This document shows, piece by piece, positions 23,710 through 31,384 of a stretch of DNA of 64,000 nucleotides. Numbering within the stretch: the first letter of the stretch is position 1; the number at the start of each line of letters is the position of its first letter. The notes beneath the pieces were generated by a model. It was given only the letters and a program-made list of their open reading frames with translations. It had not been told where the DNA came from and did not search any database. This DNA is from Deltaproteobacteria bacterium (lineage in GTDB: Bacteria; Myxococcota; UBA727; VGSZ01). The stretch is taken from positions 1 to 64,000 of the forward strand of contig JACOUT010000013.1 of the NCBI GenBank assembly GCA_016177705.1, read 5' to 3'. The translations under genes were made by a program, and so were the position numbers.

Positions 23710-24993
23710 TCACGACCACTTGAGCTGACTCTTGAGCATCTCGCGCGCGACCTGGTCGACGGTGGTCTTGTGCGCCTCGGCGATGCGGCGCAGCGCCTCC
23801 AACTCCGCCGACGACAAACGCACGCGCAGCTCGCCGTCGCCCTTGCTGGCCGGTCGCCCGGGGATGGTGCCGCGCACCCGGCCGCCGTTGTCGTTGGCGC
23901 CCAGCGAGGCCGCCAAGGACGCGTCGGTGAGCGCGCGCCCGCCGACGTCCTCGAGCTCGAGGATCTCCTCGTCGTGCTCGTGCGCCGACGCTCCGGCGGC
24001 GGCTGCTGCCGCTTTCTCGGAGTCCTCCTGCTCACGGTTCTTGAGCAGGATCTCCTTCTCGCGCTCGATCTCGTCGCCGAAGATCTGCTTCAAGAAGTTC
24101 GACAGGTGGATGTTCGACGGCGTGAACTCCGAGGACGCCAGGTACGTGTCGATGTCGAACTGCATCTCCCACGCCGTCTGGTAGCGCTTCTCCTTGTCCT
24201 TCTCGAGCGCCTTCATCAGGATGCGCTCGACGGCCTCGGGCACGTCTTCCTTGAAGTAGCTCGGCGGGTAGATCTTGCCGTCGATGATCGACTTCAAGAT
24301 CGCCATCTCGTTTTCGCCCGTGAACAGCTTGTAGCCGGTGACCCACTCGTAGATGACGCTGCCGAGCGCGAAGATGTCGCTGCGTGCGTCAAGCTGGTGG
24401 CCCATCGCCTGCTCGGGCGACATGTAGCTGAGCTTGCCCTTGATCTCGCCGGCGCGCGTCTGCTCGATCTGCGTGTTCGCCTTGGCGATGCCGAAGTCGA
24501 CGATCTTCACCGTGCCGTTGAAGCCGACCAGGATGTTCTCGGGCGTGACGTCTCTGTGCACCACGTGCAGCGGGTTGCCGTAGGCGTCGGTCTTGGTGTG
24601 CGCGTAATACAGGCCCTCGCAGACGTTGGAGGCGATGCGCAGCGCGTAGATCATCGGGAACGGGATGCCCTGCTTGTCCGCCTTGGGCATGATGCGGCTC
24701 ATGTCGCGGCCGCTGATGTACTCCATGGCGATGAAGTAGCTGTCGGCGATGCGCCCGAGGTCGTAGATCTGGACGATGTTCGGGTGGTTGAGCTGCGCGG
24801 CCAGCTTGGCCTCGTTCAAGAACATGCGCACGAAGTTCGGCTGGCTCGACAGGTGCGGCCGGATGCGCTTGATGCAGATGGTCTTCTCGAAGCCCTCGAG
24901 GCCCTCTTGCCGCGCCAGGAAGATCTCGGCCATGCCGCCCACGGCGATGCGGTTGAGCAACGTGTACTTGCCGAAACGGGTGCCGCGGGCCAT
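23710..24993 (-). CDS. Ser/Thr protein kinase with C-terminal ribbon-helix-helix-like tail
   Basis: This encodes 427 residues from the ATG at 24993. A complete Hanks-type kinase domain spans about 10-285: glycine loop IAVGGMAEIFLA, Lys42, HRDVTPEN (catalytic Asp148, Asn153), DFG 166-168 and MSPEQ. The HRDVTPEN variant is common in myxobacterial kinases. No transmembrane segment is present, so it is soluble. A charged helical linker (about 300-385) leads to residues 387-424, LRVRLSSAELEALRRIAEAH and then TTVDQVAREMLKSQL, with the strand-helix-helix pattern of CopG/Arc DNA-binding domains. That last assignment is by pattern only. The frame upstream of 24993 is open but has no plausible coding content. 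Confidence 0.88.
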   Translation of the reverse strand: MARGTRFGKYTLLNRIAVGGMAEIFLARQEGLEGFEKTICIKRIRPHLSSQPNFVRMFLNEAKLAAQLNHPNIVQIYDLGRIADSYFIAMEYISGRDMSRIMPKADKQGIPFPMIYALRIASNVCEGLYYAHTKTDAYGNPLHVVHRDVTPENILVGFNGTVKIVDFGIAKANTQIEQTRAGEIKGKLSYMSPEQAMGHQLDARSDIFALGSVIYEWVTGYKLFTGENEMAILKSIIDGKIYPPSYFKEDVPEAVERILMKALEKDKEKRYQTAWEMQFDIDTYLASSEFTPSNIHLSNFLKQIFGDEIEREKEILLKNREQEDSEKAAAAAAGASAHEHDEEILELEDVGGRALTDASLAASLGANDNGGRVRGTIPGRPASKGDGELRVRLSSAELEALRRIAEAHKTTVDQVAREMLKSQLKWS

Positions 24994-25130
24994 GCCGGCG
25001 GAGGCTACCCGGATCGGCGCCGGCTTTTCACGGAGGATCCGCGCGTCGACGGCGATTTCCACCGGCGCAGGCCGAAGCGATGCGTGAAGCGAGGCGTGAA
25101 GCGCGGGACCGCGATCTCCTCCGAGCATGG

Positions 25131-26480
25131 CTACCCCTTGAGCTTGCGTCGGTCGGCGCCGGCACCGGCGAGCACTACGTCGATGGCGCGCTCGGCGCCA
25201 GCGAGCACCTCGGCGAGGTCCCAGCGCACCAGCTCGCGGTCACGCACCAACCACTCGCCGTCGACGAACACGTCGCGCACATCGCTCGCCTCGGCGCCGT
25301 AGACCAGCATGGCGAACGGGTCGGAGAAGGGCGCCAGGTGCGGCCGACGCGCGTCGATGACGGTGAGATCGGCGCGCTTGCCCGGCTCGATGCTGCCGAT
25401 CTCCCGCTCGAGCCCGAGCGCGCGCGCCCCCTCGATGGTGGCGAGGCGCACCACCCCCTTGGCGGGCATGGCGGAAGCGCCGCAGCGCGGCTTCTGCAAG
25501 AGCGCGGCCAGGCGCATCTCGGAGAGCTGCGACATGCGGTTGTTGCAGGGCGCGCCGTCGGCGCCGAGCGCCACCGTGATGCCCTGCTCGAGCAATTCCG
25601 GCACGTGCGCCACGCCGCTCGCGAGCTTGAGATTGGTCGACGGACAGTGCGCCACCTTGGTGTTGGTGGTGCGCAAGAGCTTCTGCTCCTCGGAGGTGAG
25701 CCACACGCAGTGCGCGAGCACGACGTCGGGGCCGGTCAGCCCGCGCTCGTGCAGCGCGACCACGTTGTCCTTGCCGGTGGCGGCGCGCACGGCGTCGAGC
25801 TCGCCCGGGTTCTCGCTCGCGTGCGTGTGCAGCAGGCACTTGCGCGAGCGCGCCAGCCGCGCGGTCTCTTGCAGGAGCGCGTCGCTGCACGAGAGCACGA
25901 AGCGCGGTGCGAAGGCGTAGCGCAGACGTCCGTCGGCGGCGCCATGCCAGCGCGAGGCCAGATCGTCGGCGCGCTGCAACGCCTGGTCGGTGGTCTCCTT
26001 GAGGCCGGGCGGGCGCCCCTGGCCCTTGTCCATCATGGCCTTGCCCGACGTCAGGCGCAGGCCGGCGTCCTCAGCCACCTCGAAGATGGCGTCTTGGTGA
26101 TGCACCGTGCCCATGTCGAGCGCGCAGGTGGTGCCGCCGAGCAACAGCTCGGCGATGCCGAGGCGCGCAGAGGCCGCGAGCGTCTCGGGCGTGTGCGCGC
26201 CTTCAAAGGGCCAGATGCGCTCCGTGAGCCAGTCGAGCAGCGCGAGATCCTCGGCGAAGCCGCGAAAGAGCGCCTGGCACAGGTGCACGTGCGCCTGCAC
26301 GAAGCCGGGCACCACCAGACAGCCGCGCGCGTCGACGGCGCGCGCGCCCGGGATGGTGGTGAACGACGCGCCCTGGCCGATAGCGGCGATGCGCCCGTCG
26401 CGCACCAACACGTCGGCGCGGATCACGCGGTCTGCCGGGTCGCAGGTGACGACGGTGCCGCCGGTGATCAGCAGGTCCAT
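25131..26480 (-). CDS. Amidohydrolase of the MTA/SAH deaminase-like (TRZ/ATZ) family
   Basis: This encodes 449 residues of a TIM-barrel metal-dependent deaminase. Motifs include the N-terminal LITGGTVVTCDP, the metal-binding VQAHVHLCQALFRG (His64, His66) followed by WLTERIWPFE typical of the S-adenosylhomocysteine/methylthioadenosine deaminase group, THASEN, LAHCVWLT, and GADGAPCNN with the metal-binding Asp. Likely substrates are adenosine-type nucleosides or related aromatic amines, but they cannot be fixed from sequence. The ATG shares its A with the stop of the cytidine deaminase gene (TGATG), so the two are coupled and suggest a nucleoside salvage unit. Confidence 0.87.
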   Translation of the reverse strand: MDLLITGGTVVTCDPADRVIRADVLVRDGRIAAIGQGASFTTIPGARAVDARGCLVVPGFVQAHVHLCQALFRGFAEDLALLDWLTERIWPFEGAHTPETLAASARLGIAELLLGGTTCALDMGTVHHQDAIFEVAEDAGLRLTSGKAMMDKGQGRPPGLKETTDQALQRADDLASRWHGAADGRLRYAFAPRFVLSCSDALLQETARLARSRKCLLHTHASENPGELDAVRAATGKDNVVALHERGLTGPDVVLAHCVWLTSEEQKLLRTTNTKVAHCPSTNLKLASGVAHVPELLEQGITVALGADGAPCNNRMSQLSEMRLAALLQKPRCGASAMPAKGVVRLATIEGARALGLEREIGSIEPGKRADLTVIDARRPHLAPFSDPFAMLVYGAEASDVRDVFVDGEWLVRDRELVRWDLAEVLAGAERAIDVVLAGAGADRRKLKG

Positions 26481-26929
26481 CAGCCGCGCCCCTTCGACGA
26501 CGTGGATCGCTGGCCCGACCGCAGCTGGGCGGGCGTGAAGGTACCAGGGAAGATCTTGCGCAGCGTGGTGCGAACGCGCGCGCCCTTGGTGTTGACCAGC
26601 ACGATGGCGAGGTCGTCGGCGTGCTCGGCCAGCACCTGCCGACACATGCCGCACGGCGGGCTCGGCGGCTCGCTCGAGGTGGCGATGGCGATGGCGTCGA
26701 AGGCGCGGCGGCCGGCGACCACCGCCGAGCCGACGGCGTTGCGCTCGGCGCACACGCACAGGCCATAGGAGGCGTTCTCGACGTTGCAGCCCTCGATGAC
26801 GCTGCCGTCGTCGCAGCGCAGCGCGGCGCCTACCAGGAAGTGGGAGTAGGGGGCGTAGGCGCGGTCGCGCGCGCGCAGCGCGATGGCGACCAGGGCGTCT
26901 TCGTCCTTGCGGGAGAGGCGGGCCGGCAC
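26480..26929 (-). CDS. cdd: Cytidine deaminase
   Basis: This converts cytidine and deoxycytidine to uridine forms in pyrimidine salvage. The 149-residue product has the homotetrameric CDA motifs: substrate-binding GCNVENAS, catalytic CAERNA (Cys60 zinc ligand, Glu62 acid/base) and PPCGMCRQVL (Cys93 and Cys96 zinc ligands). The length is slightly above the usual 130 because of a Ser/Arg-rich tail. The start is a GTG at 26929. It is coupled through TGATG to the downstream amidohydrolase gene. Confidence 0.9.
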   Translation of the reverse strand: MPARLSRKDEDALVAIALRARDRAYAPYSHFLVGAALRCDDGSVIEGCNVENASYGLCVCAERNAVGSAVVAGRRAFDAIAIATSSEPPSPPCGMCRQVLAEHADDLAIVLVNTKGARVRTTLRKIFPGTFTPAQLRSGQRSTSSKGRG

Positions 26930-27055
26930 GGTCGGGGAGCCTATGCGCGGAGGGAGGCTCGGCGCCAGCGTATCGGGCTACCTGCCGGCTTCGCTTGTGG
27001 GTCACGCGGACGGACCGGCGTCAGCGCCGACGGGCGCCATCGCGTCACGCTCCGC

Positions 27056-27880
27056 TCAGGGGTACGTCGGCTCGCAGCACGGCCTGTCCATGGGGAGGCA
27101 CTCGATGTCGCTCATGCCGGAGCCGGGGACGTCGAAGTCCCAGAGGTAGAGGCTGCCCAAGCCACAGACACCCACGTAGAAGACGCGGACGTTGCTGCTG
27201 CTGTCGCAGAAATACGGCACGGCGTCGGCGTCGCAGGTCCGAGCCGCCGCCCACACGTCCGCGGCCGGAGGCAGCGAGGCGGGGACCCAAAGCGGCATCT
27301 CGTCGGCGATCGCCTGCTCGCCCCGGGCGGCAACGTCAGGGGTCCACGCAGAAGCCTGCCAGCGAAACCTCAGCCAATCGATCGTGATAATGAATGCCGC
27401 GCTGTTGACATCGCCGGTCACATGAACGTCCGCGAACTCCAGGTTCGGCAGGTAGCCGCGGGCCGCCGCGACGGAGCGCACCATATCGACCAGATCCTGC
27501 TCGGCGGCGCTGTCCACGCAGTCGCCTGTGCCGCACACCTGGTACGACTGGGCGAAGTGGCAATTCTCGTAGATCGGTTCGCCGGCTTCGTTCCACAGAT
27601 CGTCGAGCGGCTCGGGGACGCAGATGCAGTAGCCTACCCCGTCACATCCTGTCTCACCTTCCCCCTCGCCTTCTCCCTCGCCTTCTCCCTCGCCTTCTCC
27701 CTCACCTTCCCCCTCGCCTTCTCCTTCCCCCTCTGCCGCTCCGGCGTCCGACGGGCCCGCGTCAGCCGGCTCGGGATCGCGGCCGGCGTCGGGGGGCGTG
27801 CCCGGCGGCAGCGGACACGAGCACAGCATCGCGATGAGGGCCATGAGGCTGGCCCGGACAGGAGCAGGAGCTGCGATCAT
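27056..27880 (-). CDS. Probable lipoprotein with Gly-Glu repeat and Cys-rich domain
   Basis: This encodes 274 residues. The N-terminus (LMALIAMLCSCPLPPGTPPDAG) contains a signal and a likely lipobox ending in Cys (AMLC or LCSC); the start could be the ATG at 27880, which overlaps the protease gene's stop (ATGA), or the ATG at 27844. An Asp/Ala/Pro linker leads to 13 Gly-Glu dipeptides, then a Cys-rich domain of about 190 residues (GCDGVGYCICVPEPLDDLW, NCHFAQSYQVCGTGDC, ending DRPCCEPTYP). Gly-Glu spacers of this kind are frequent in myxobacterial lipoproteins. No catalytic motif was seen. It is the last gene of a three-gene exported module. Confidence 0.7.
   Translation of the reverse strand: MIAAPAPVRASLMALIAMLCSCPLPPGTPPDAGRDPEPADAGPSDAGAAEGEGEGEGEGEGEGEGEGEGEGEGEGETGCDGVGYCICVPEPLDDLWNEAGEPIYENCHFAQSYQVCGTGDCVDSAAEQDLVDMVRSVAAARGYLPNLEFADVHVTGDVNSAAFIITIDWLRFRWQASAWTPDVAARGEQAIADEMPLWVPASLPPAADVWAAARTCDADAVPYFCDSSSNVRVFYVGVCGLGSLYLWDFDVPGSGMSDIECLPMDRPCCEPTYP
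27653..27733 (-). repeat. In-frame repeat encoding E(GE)13
   Basis: This is an 81-base purine/pyrimidine-biased tract of alternating GAG/GAA and GGN codons. A 12-base period (GAGGGAGAAGGC in the coding strand) is visible over part of it. It forms a flexible acidic spacer between the lipid anchor and the folded part of the lipoprotein and is a likely slippage site. Confidence 0.9.
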
Positions 27881-29250
27881 TGGTCGATGTTGTGGCCGGT
27901 GGCCGGTACGTTGGCATTCCAGTTGGCGTCCAGCGTGCCTCCGACGTTGACGGCGCACAGGTCGAGGTCGTAGTAGGCGGTGTCCACGCCGACGACACCG
28001 CAGTCCCGCAGCCACTGGGCGATCGTCGTGAAGGACGGTGGCGAGGCGCCGTCGGTGTGCATACCCCAGAACACGCGCGTCCAGTCGACCTCGGTGCTGA
28101 CGTAGTTCATCCAATTCTCCTGGCACTTGTCGAACCAGTTGGCCTGCATGGGGTGCTGCGGGTCCACGTTCTGGCCGTTGCTGAAGTCGTCCCGGGCCGT
28201 GCCGGGGTCGGGTCCGTCGTCGGCGGCGCAGTCGAGCATCGGCCCATCGCGATCGATCCAGACCTGCTGCGTGTCGATGTTGTAGGTGAAGTACTTGAAC
28301 GCGCAGTCCAGCTGGCTGTGAGTGTTCCACACGTCCGCTGCGTAGAAGTCGGCGAAGCCCTCGTTGTAGGCGCAGTTGGCGTTCTCGACGCTCCACATGG
28401 CGTGCCCGGCGGTGTCACAGGGGTGCAGCCCAGTGTAGTTGCAGTTGCCGCCGTTGGCGGCGCCGTTGGTGATGTTGCGCGCGATCTGATGACCCATCTC
28501 GTGGATGAGGATGAACTTGCGGTTGCACCCCTCCGGCGTGATCGTGGAGACATTCCAGGTGCCGTAGGGATTGGTGATCGCGTCGTTCGTCTTGTTGGCG
28601 TGCGCGCTGCACGTGGGCGGGTTCGCGTTGCATTGGCAATCGGTGCCGTACGGAGTGCCGAGGATCGTACAGGTGCCGCCGTTGTCGTAGCACTCGCACC
28701 GATAGAAGTAGTACCAGTTGCCGGTCTCGCCGCCCGCGTGCCGATACAGCGCAAAAGCGCCCGCGCCATAGGCACCGAAGACGTCGAGGACGCGCTCAGT
28801 GTCGAGCGGGTCCGAGCCGGAGGGCGTGATGTTGAGGATCGTCTCGAATGTCGTCGGAGTGAAAAGCGAGGAGATTGAGCGCACGCGGCGGTAGGCGTCC
28901 TGCGACACCATGTTGTTCGACTGCACCAGCCCCTCGCTCCAAACCCACAGGGTATGGGATTGGGAGAGCGCGTTGAAGGTTGGCGTGCACCCCGCGGTCC
29001 CGTTGAACCCATCGCCCAGGTAGCCCTCCGACACGGTCGTCGTCCCCCGCTTCACGCGGTAGCGCGCGCCATAGGGAGGCCGAAAGGCTTGCGGTTTCGG
29101 CCAGTAGTCTTCCACCACCCCGTTGGTGAGCGCCCACCCGGCATCGGCGTAGGTGCCCTCGAGGTTGACGCAGACACGCGTCGTGAAGGCATGCGCCGCG
29201 TCGGCAAGAGCAAGCGCCGCGGTGAGGACGGGCACAAGGTGGCGCGTCAT
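27877..29250 (-). CDS. Secreted zinc metallopeptidase (gluzincin-like), unassigned family
   Basis: This encodes 457 residues with a signal peptide (1-21, ending in AHA). The mature protein has many cysteines (CECYDNGGTC, CQCNANPPTC). The zinc motif is FILIHEMGHQIARN, with His250, Glu251 and His254. Forty-three residues later comes NEGFADFYAAD, with Glu297 and Asp301 in the E-xxx-D spacing of the thermolysin-type third ligand and its supporting Asp. This makes a gluzincin active site probable, although overall similarity to thermolysin is not evident. The gene overlaps its upstream and downstream lipoprotein neighbours by ATGA on both sides. The substrate is unknown; its position suggests an envelope or extracellular function with the two lipoproteins. 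Confidence 0.75.
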   Translation of the reverse strand: MTRHLVPVLTAALALADAAHAFTTRVCVNLEGTYADAGWALTNGVVEDYWPKPQAFRPPYGARYRVKRGTTTVSEGYLGDGFNGTAGCTPTFNALSQSHTLWVWSEGLVQSNNMVSQDAYRRVRSISSLFTPTTFETILNITPSGSDPLDTERVLDVFGAYGAGAFALYRHAGGETGNWYYFYRCECYDNGGTCTILGTPYGTDCQCNANPPTCSAHANKTNDAITNPYGTWNVSTITPEGCNRKFILIHEMGHQIARNITNGAANGGNCNYTGLHPCDTAGHAMWSVENANCAYNEGFADFYAADVWNTHSQLDCAFKYFTYNIDTQQVWIDRDGPMLDCAADDGPDPGTARDDFSNGQNVDPQHPMQANWFDKCQENWMNYVSTEVDWTRVFWGMHTDGASPPSFTTIAQWLRDCGVVGVDTAYYDLDLCAVNVGGTLDANWNANVPATGHNIDQ

Positions 29251-29936
29251 GGTGCCTCCCTTGCCAGCTCATGGTCGGGGTCGGGCTCCGCGTCATCCTC
29301 GCCCGGCACGGGCGGACCCCGCTCCACCACGCGAGCGGGGCTGAGGACGATGCCGTCCCAAGGGACTCCATCGAGTCGCCCGCCAGAGAACATGACGGTG
29401 CGGGTCGCCATGTCGTAGACGAGGAGGCTCGATCCGTCGAAGTGGTAGCCGATGACGAGCGGCCCATCGTGCCCAGGCGTCAGCAGACCGTCGACATCTC
29501 GCAGCCGCGGCATGAGCGTGATCAGGCCTCCCACCTGCAAGGAGGCGCTTGTTAGGCCCAACGCTTCCAGGGGTAGGCGGAACGAAAGCGTCTCGTTGGC
29601 GGCAAGCGCGCCGAGCGAGACCGTGACCTGCGCCTGCTGGGTTTCGTCCAGGGCGCGCAGGTCGAGCACCAGCTCGGTGGGGCGATCCAGGTGGCTCGTG
29701 ACCACGAGCGTGGCTTGCTGAGTCGCGGCGTCGCTCGGCGCGCTCGGGATCATCACCCGTGCGGAGAACGGCATCGCCTCCGGTGCGGCTTCGTCTTCAG
29801 CAGCGCTCGCCATCGAGAGCGCCGCGGCGCTCGTCGAGCTGGCCGCGGCGGGATCTACTTCGTCCGAGCTACAGCCTGCGCCCATGAGAAGAAACAAGAC
29901 GACGGGGAGGAGGTTGTCTCCCCCCCCCTCGACCAA
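29247..29936 (-). CDS. Probable lipoprotein, first gene of the gluzincin module (start uncertain)
   Basis: This encodes up to 229 residues. A short hydrophobic stretch ends in LLMGAGCSSDE, a good lipobox. The only near in-frame start is TTG at 29936, which gives a signal peptide without any basic residue. A run of nine G (29920-29928) lies between this TTG and the hydrophobic part. With one G fewer, the frame would open from ATG codons at 29991 or 29988. The mature part has an Ala/Ser-rich spacer (about 25-55) and a beta-rich domain (TLVVTSHLDRPTELVLDLRA). No family was recognised. Its stop overlaps the start of the peptidase gene. Confidence 0.6.
   Translation of the reverse strand: MVEGGGDNLLPVVLFLLMGAGCSSDEVDPAAASSTSAAALSMASAAEDEAAPEAMPFSARVMIPSAPSDAATQQATLVVTSHLDRPTELVLDLRALDETQQAQVTVSLGALAANETLSFRLPLEALGLTSASLQVGGLITLMPRLRDVDGLLTPGHDGPLVIGYHFDGSSLLVYDMATRTVMFSGGRLDGVPWDGIVLSPARVVERGPPVPGEDDAEPDPDHELAREAP
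29920..29928 (-). repeat. Nine-base G homopolymer near the 5' end of a lipoprotein gene
   Basis: On the coding strand nine consecutive G fall within the first codons of the lipoprotein reading frame. Loss of one G would join the frame to ATG codons at 29991/29988. It could be a phase-variation tract, an assembly error, or chance. Confidence 0.5.
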
Positions 29937-30008
29937 TGTGCTCGGCTCGTCGGCAGACGCCGCCGGCCTGCGTTGTTCGCTGGCCCATCATCACCCCCGC
30001 TTGATCAA

Positions 30009-30038
30009 AGCGTACCCGCCTGCCGACCGTCAGGTCAA
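30009..30038 (-). promoter_or_regulatory. Candidate promoter of the gluzincin module
   Basis: The minus strand has TTGACC (30038-30033), an 18-base spacer, and TACGCT (30014-30009). Transcription would start near 30002, just before two ATG codons at 29991 and 29988 and about 66 bases before the TTG at 29936. The match is moderate (5/6 and 3/6). Confidence 0.35.
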
Positions 30039-30107
30039 ACGCAGGCAGCCTGCCATCGGATGCTCAGCCAGCGGTGCATCGCCCAACGGGCGGCGGACAG
30101 CGGACCA

Positions 30108-31214
30108 TCAGGGGGCTGGCCTCGCATCGGTTGCAGGCACCGAGAACATGAACCGGCTGCCGCCGCCCTCCCGGCGCTCGACCCAGATGCGCCCGCTGTG
30201 GGCCTCGACGATGTTCTTGCAGATGAACAGCCCGAGCCCGAGCCCGACGTGCGCGTCCGGGTCGAGTTGCGTGAAGCGCTCGAAGACCTCGTGCTCCTTG
30301 CCGGCGGGGATGCCGGGACCCGTGTCGGACACCTCGAGCACCACTTCCTGCGCGTACTCGGTGACCGTGAGGTCGACGTGGCCACCGGCGGGCGTGAACT
30401 TCACGGCGTTGCCAATCAGGTTCGCCAACACCTGCTGGATGCGATGGACGTCGACCAACGCCCAGCACGCTCCGTCGGACGGGTGCAGCACCAACGCAAC
30501 GTCGCGCGCCTTCGCGCTTGGCATGAGCTCGTGCGCCGCCTCCTCGAGCACCGCCGCCAATGGCCGCGCCTGCGTGTCGACGGCGAACCTGCCCGACTCC
30601 ATGGCGACCACGTCGAGCAGATCGCCGATCAACAGGTTCATGCGCGCGACCACACGCTGGATGGCGTCACCGCCGTGGTGCTTCGCAGCGCCGCCGCCAT
30701 CGCGCTGTTGCTCGCGGGACATGAGCGATGCGCGCATGGCGACCGCAGCGAGCAGCGACCTGAGGTCGTGGCACACCATCGCCAGGAACTCGTCGCGCAT
30801 AGCGAGCCTGGCGTCCGACGTCGCGCGCTCGTCGCGCATCCTGAGGTCGTTGGCGTCGCGCTCGGCCATCAACAGGCGCCGAAGGGCGAGCGCCAGCTCG
30901 TCGTGGCGACGATCGAGCTCCTCATCCGCGACCACCCGCTCGCGGTCGAGCGCGCTGTCCTCCCGGCTGCGCTCGTCGGTCAGTGCCCGTTCCCTCTCCG
31001 TGGATCGCTCGCCCACCGGCATCGCGGCGTCCGTGCTCACGCGATCCGAGCGGCGCTGGGAGTCCGCGCGCGCACGGAGCGCCTGCCTGGCCGCGTCCCC
31101 GTTGGCCGATTCCTCCAGTATCTTTCGGAGATCCTCGTCGGTGAGCGTGCGCTCGTGCGCCATGACGTCATCGATCGCCAGGCGTTCGCCTGGCGCCTTC
31201 GGCGGCCTTGGCAT
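30108..31214 (-). CDS. Soluble orphan sensor histidine kinase
   Basis: This encodes 368 residues from the ATG at 31214, which has AAGGGAG five bases upstream. There is no transmembrane helix and no recognised input domain; residues about 20-140 form a long, highly charged helix, probably coiled coil. The HisKA box is MVCHDLRSLLAAV (His149). The ATPase has the N box NLIGNAVKFTP, G1 DTGPGIPAG and G2 GLGLGLFICKNIVEAHSG. No response regulator is adjacent, so the partner is unknown. It follows the direction of the gluzincin module but is separated from it by 171 bases with its own candidate promoter, so co-transcription is not required. Confidence 0.87.
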   Translation of the reverse strand: MPRPPKAPGERLAIDDVMAHERTLTDEDLRKILEESANGDAARQALRARADSQRRSDRVSTDAAMPVGERSTERERALTDERSREDSALDRERVVADEELDRRHDELALALRRLLMAERDANDLRMRDERATSDARLAMRDEFLAMVCHDLRSLLAAVAMRASLMSREQQRDGGGAAKHHGGDAIQRVVARMNLLIGDLLDVVAMESGRFAVDTQARPLAAVLEEAAHELMPSAKARDVALVLHPSDGACWALVDVHRIQQVLANLIGNAVKFTPAGGHVDLTVTEYAQEVVLEVSDTGPGIPAGKEHEVFERFTQLDPDAHVGLGLGLFICKNIVEAHSGRIWVERREGGGSRFMFSVPATDARPAP

Positions 31215-31384
31215 GCGCTCTCCCTTCCCCCCGAAACAACGCCGCTGCGGCGCTTCAGGAAGCGTACCAACCCCGCGGGGGAGCGACCACCCGGCGATGG
31301 CAAGGACGCCGAGGTGCACGCAGCCATGAATTGCGAAGTCGCGTTTTCTATGCTTTGGGGTTCCTTTTCCCTGGACCCCCCGCT

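Noticed and set aside
27653..27733. Possible CRISPR or other spaced repeat
   Set aside because: The repeat is continuous, has a 6/12-base period and codes in frame for Gly-Glu; there are no spacers or cas genes.
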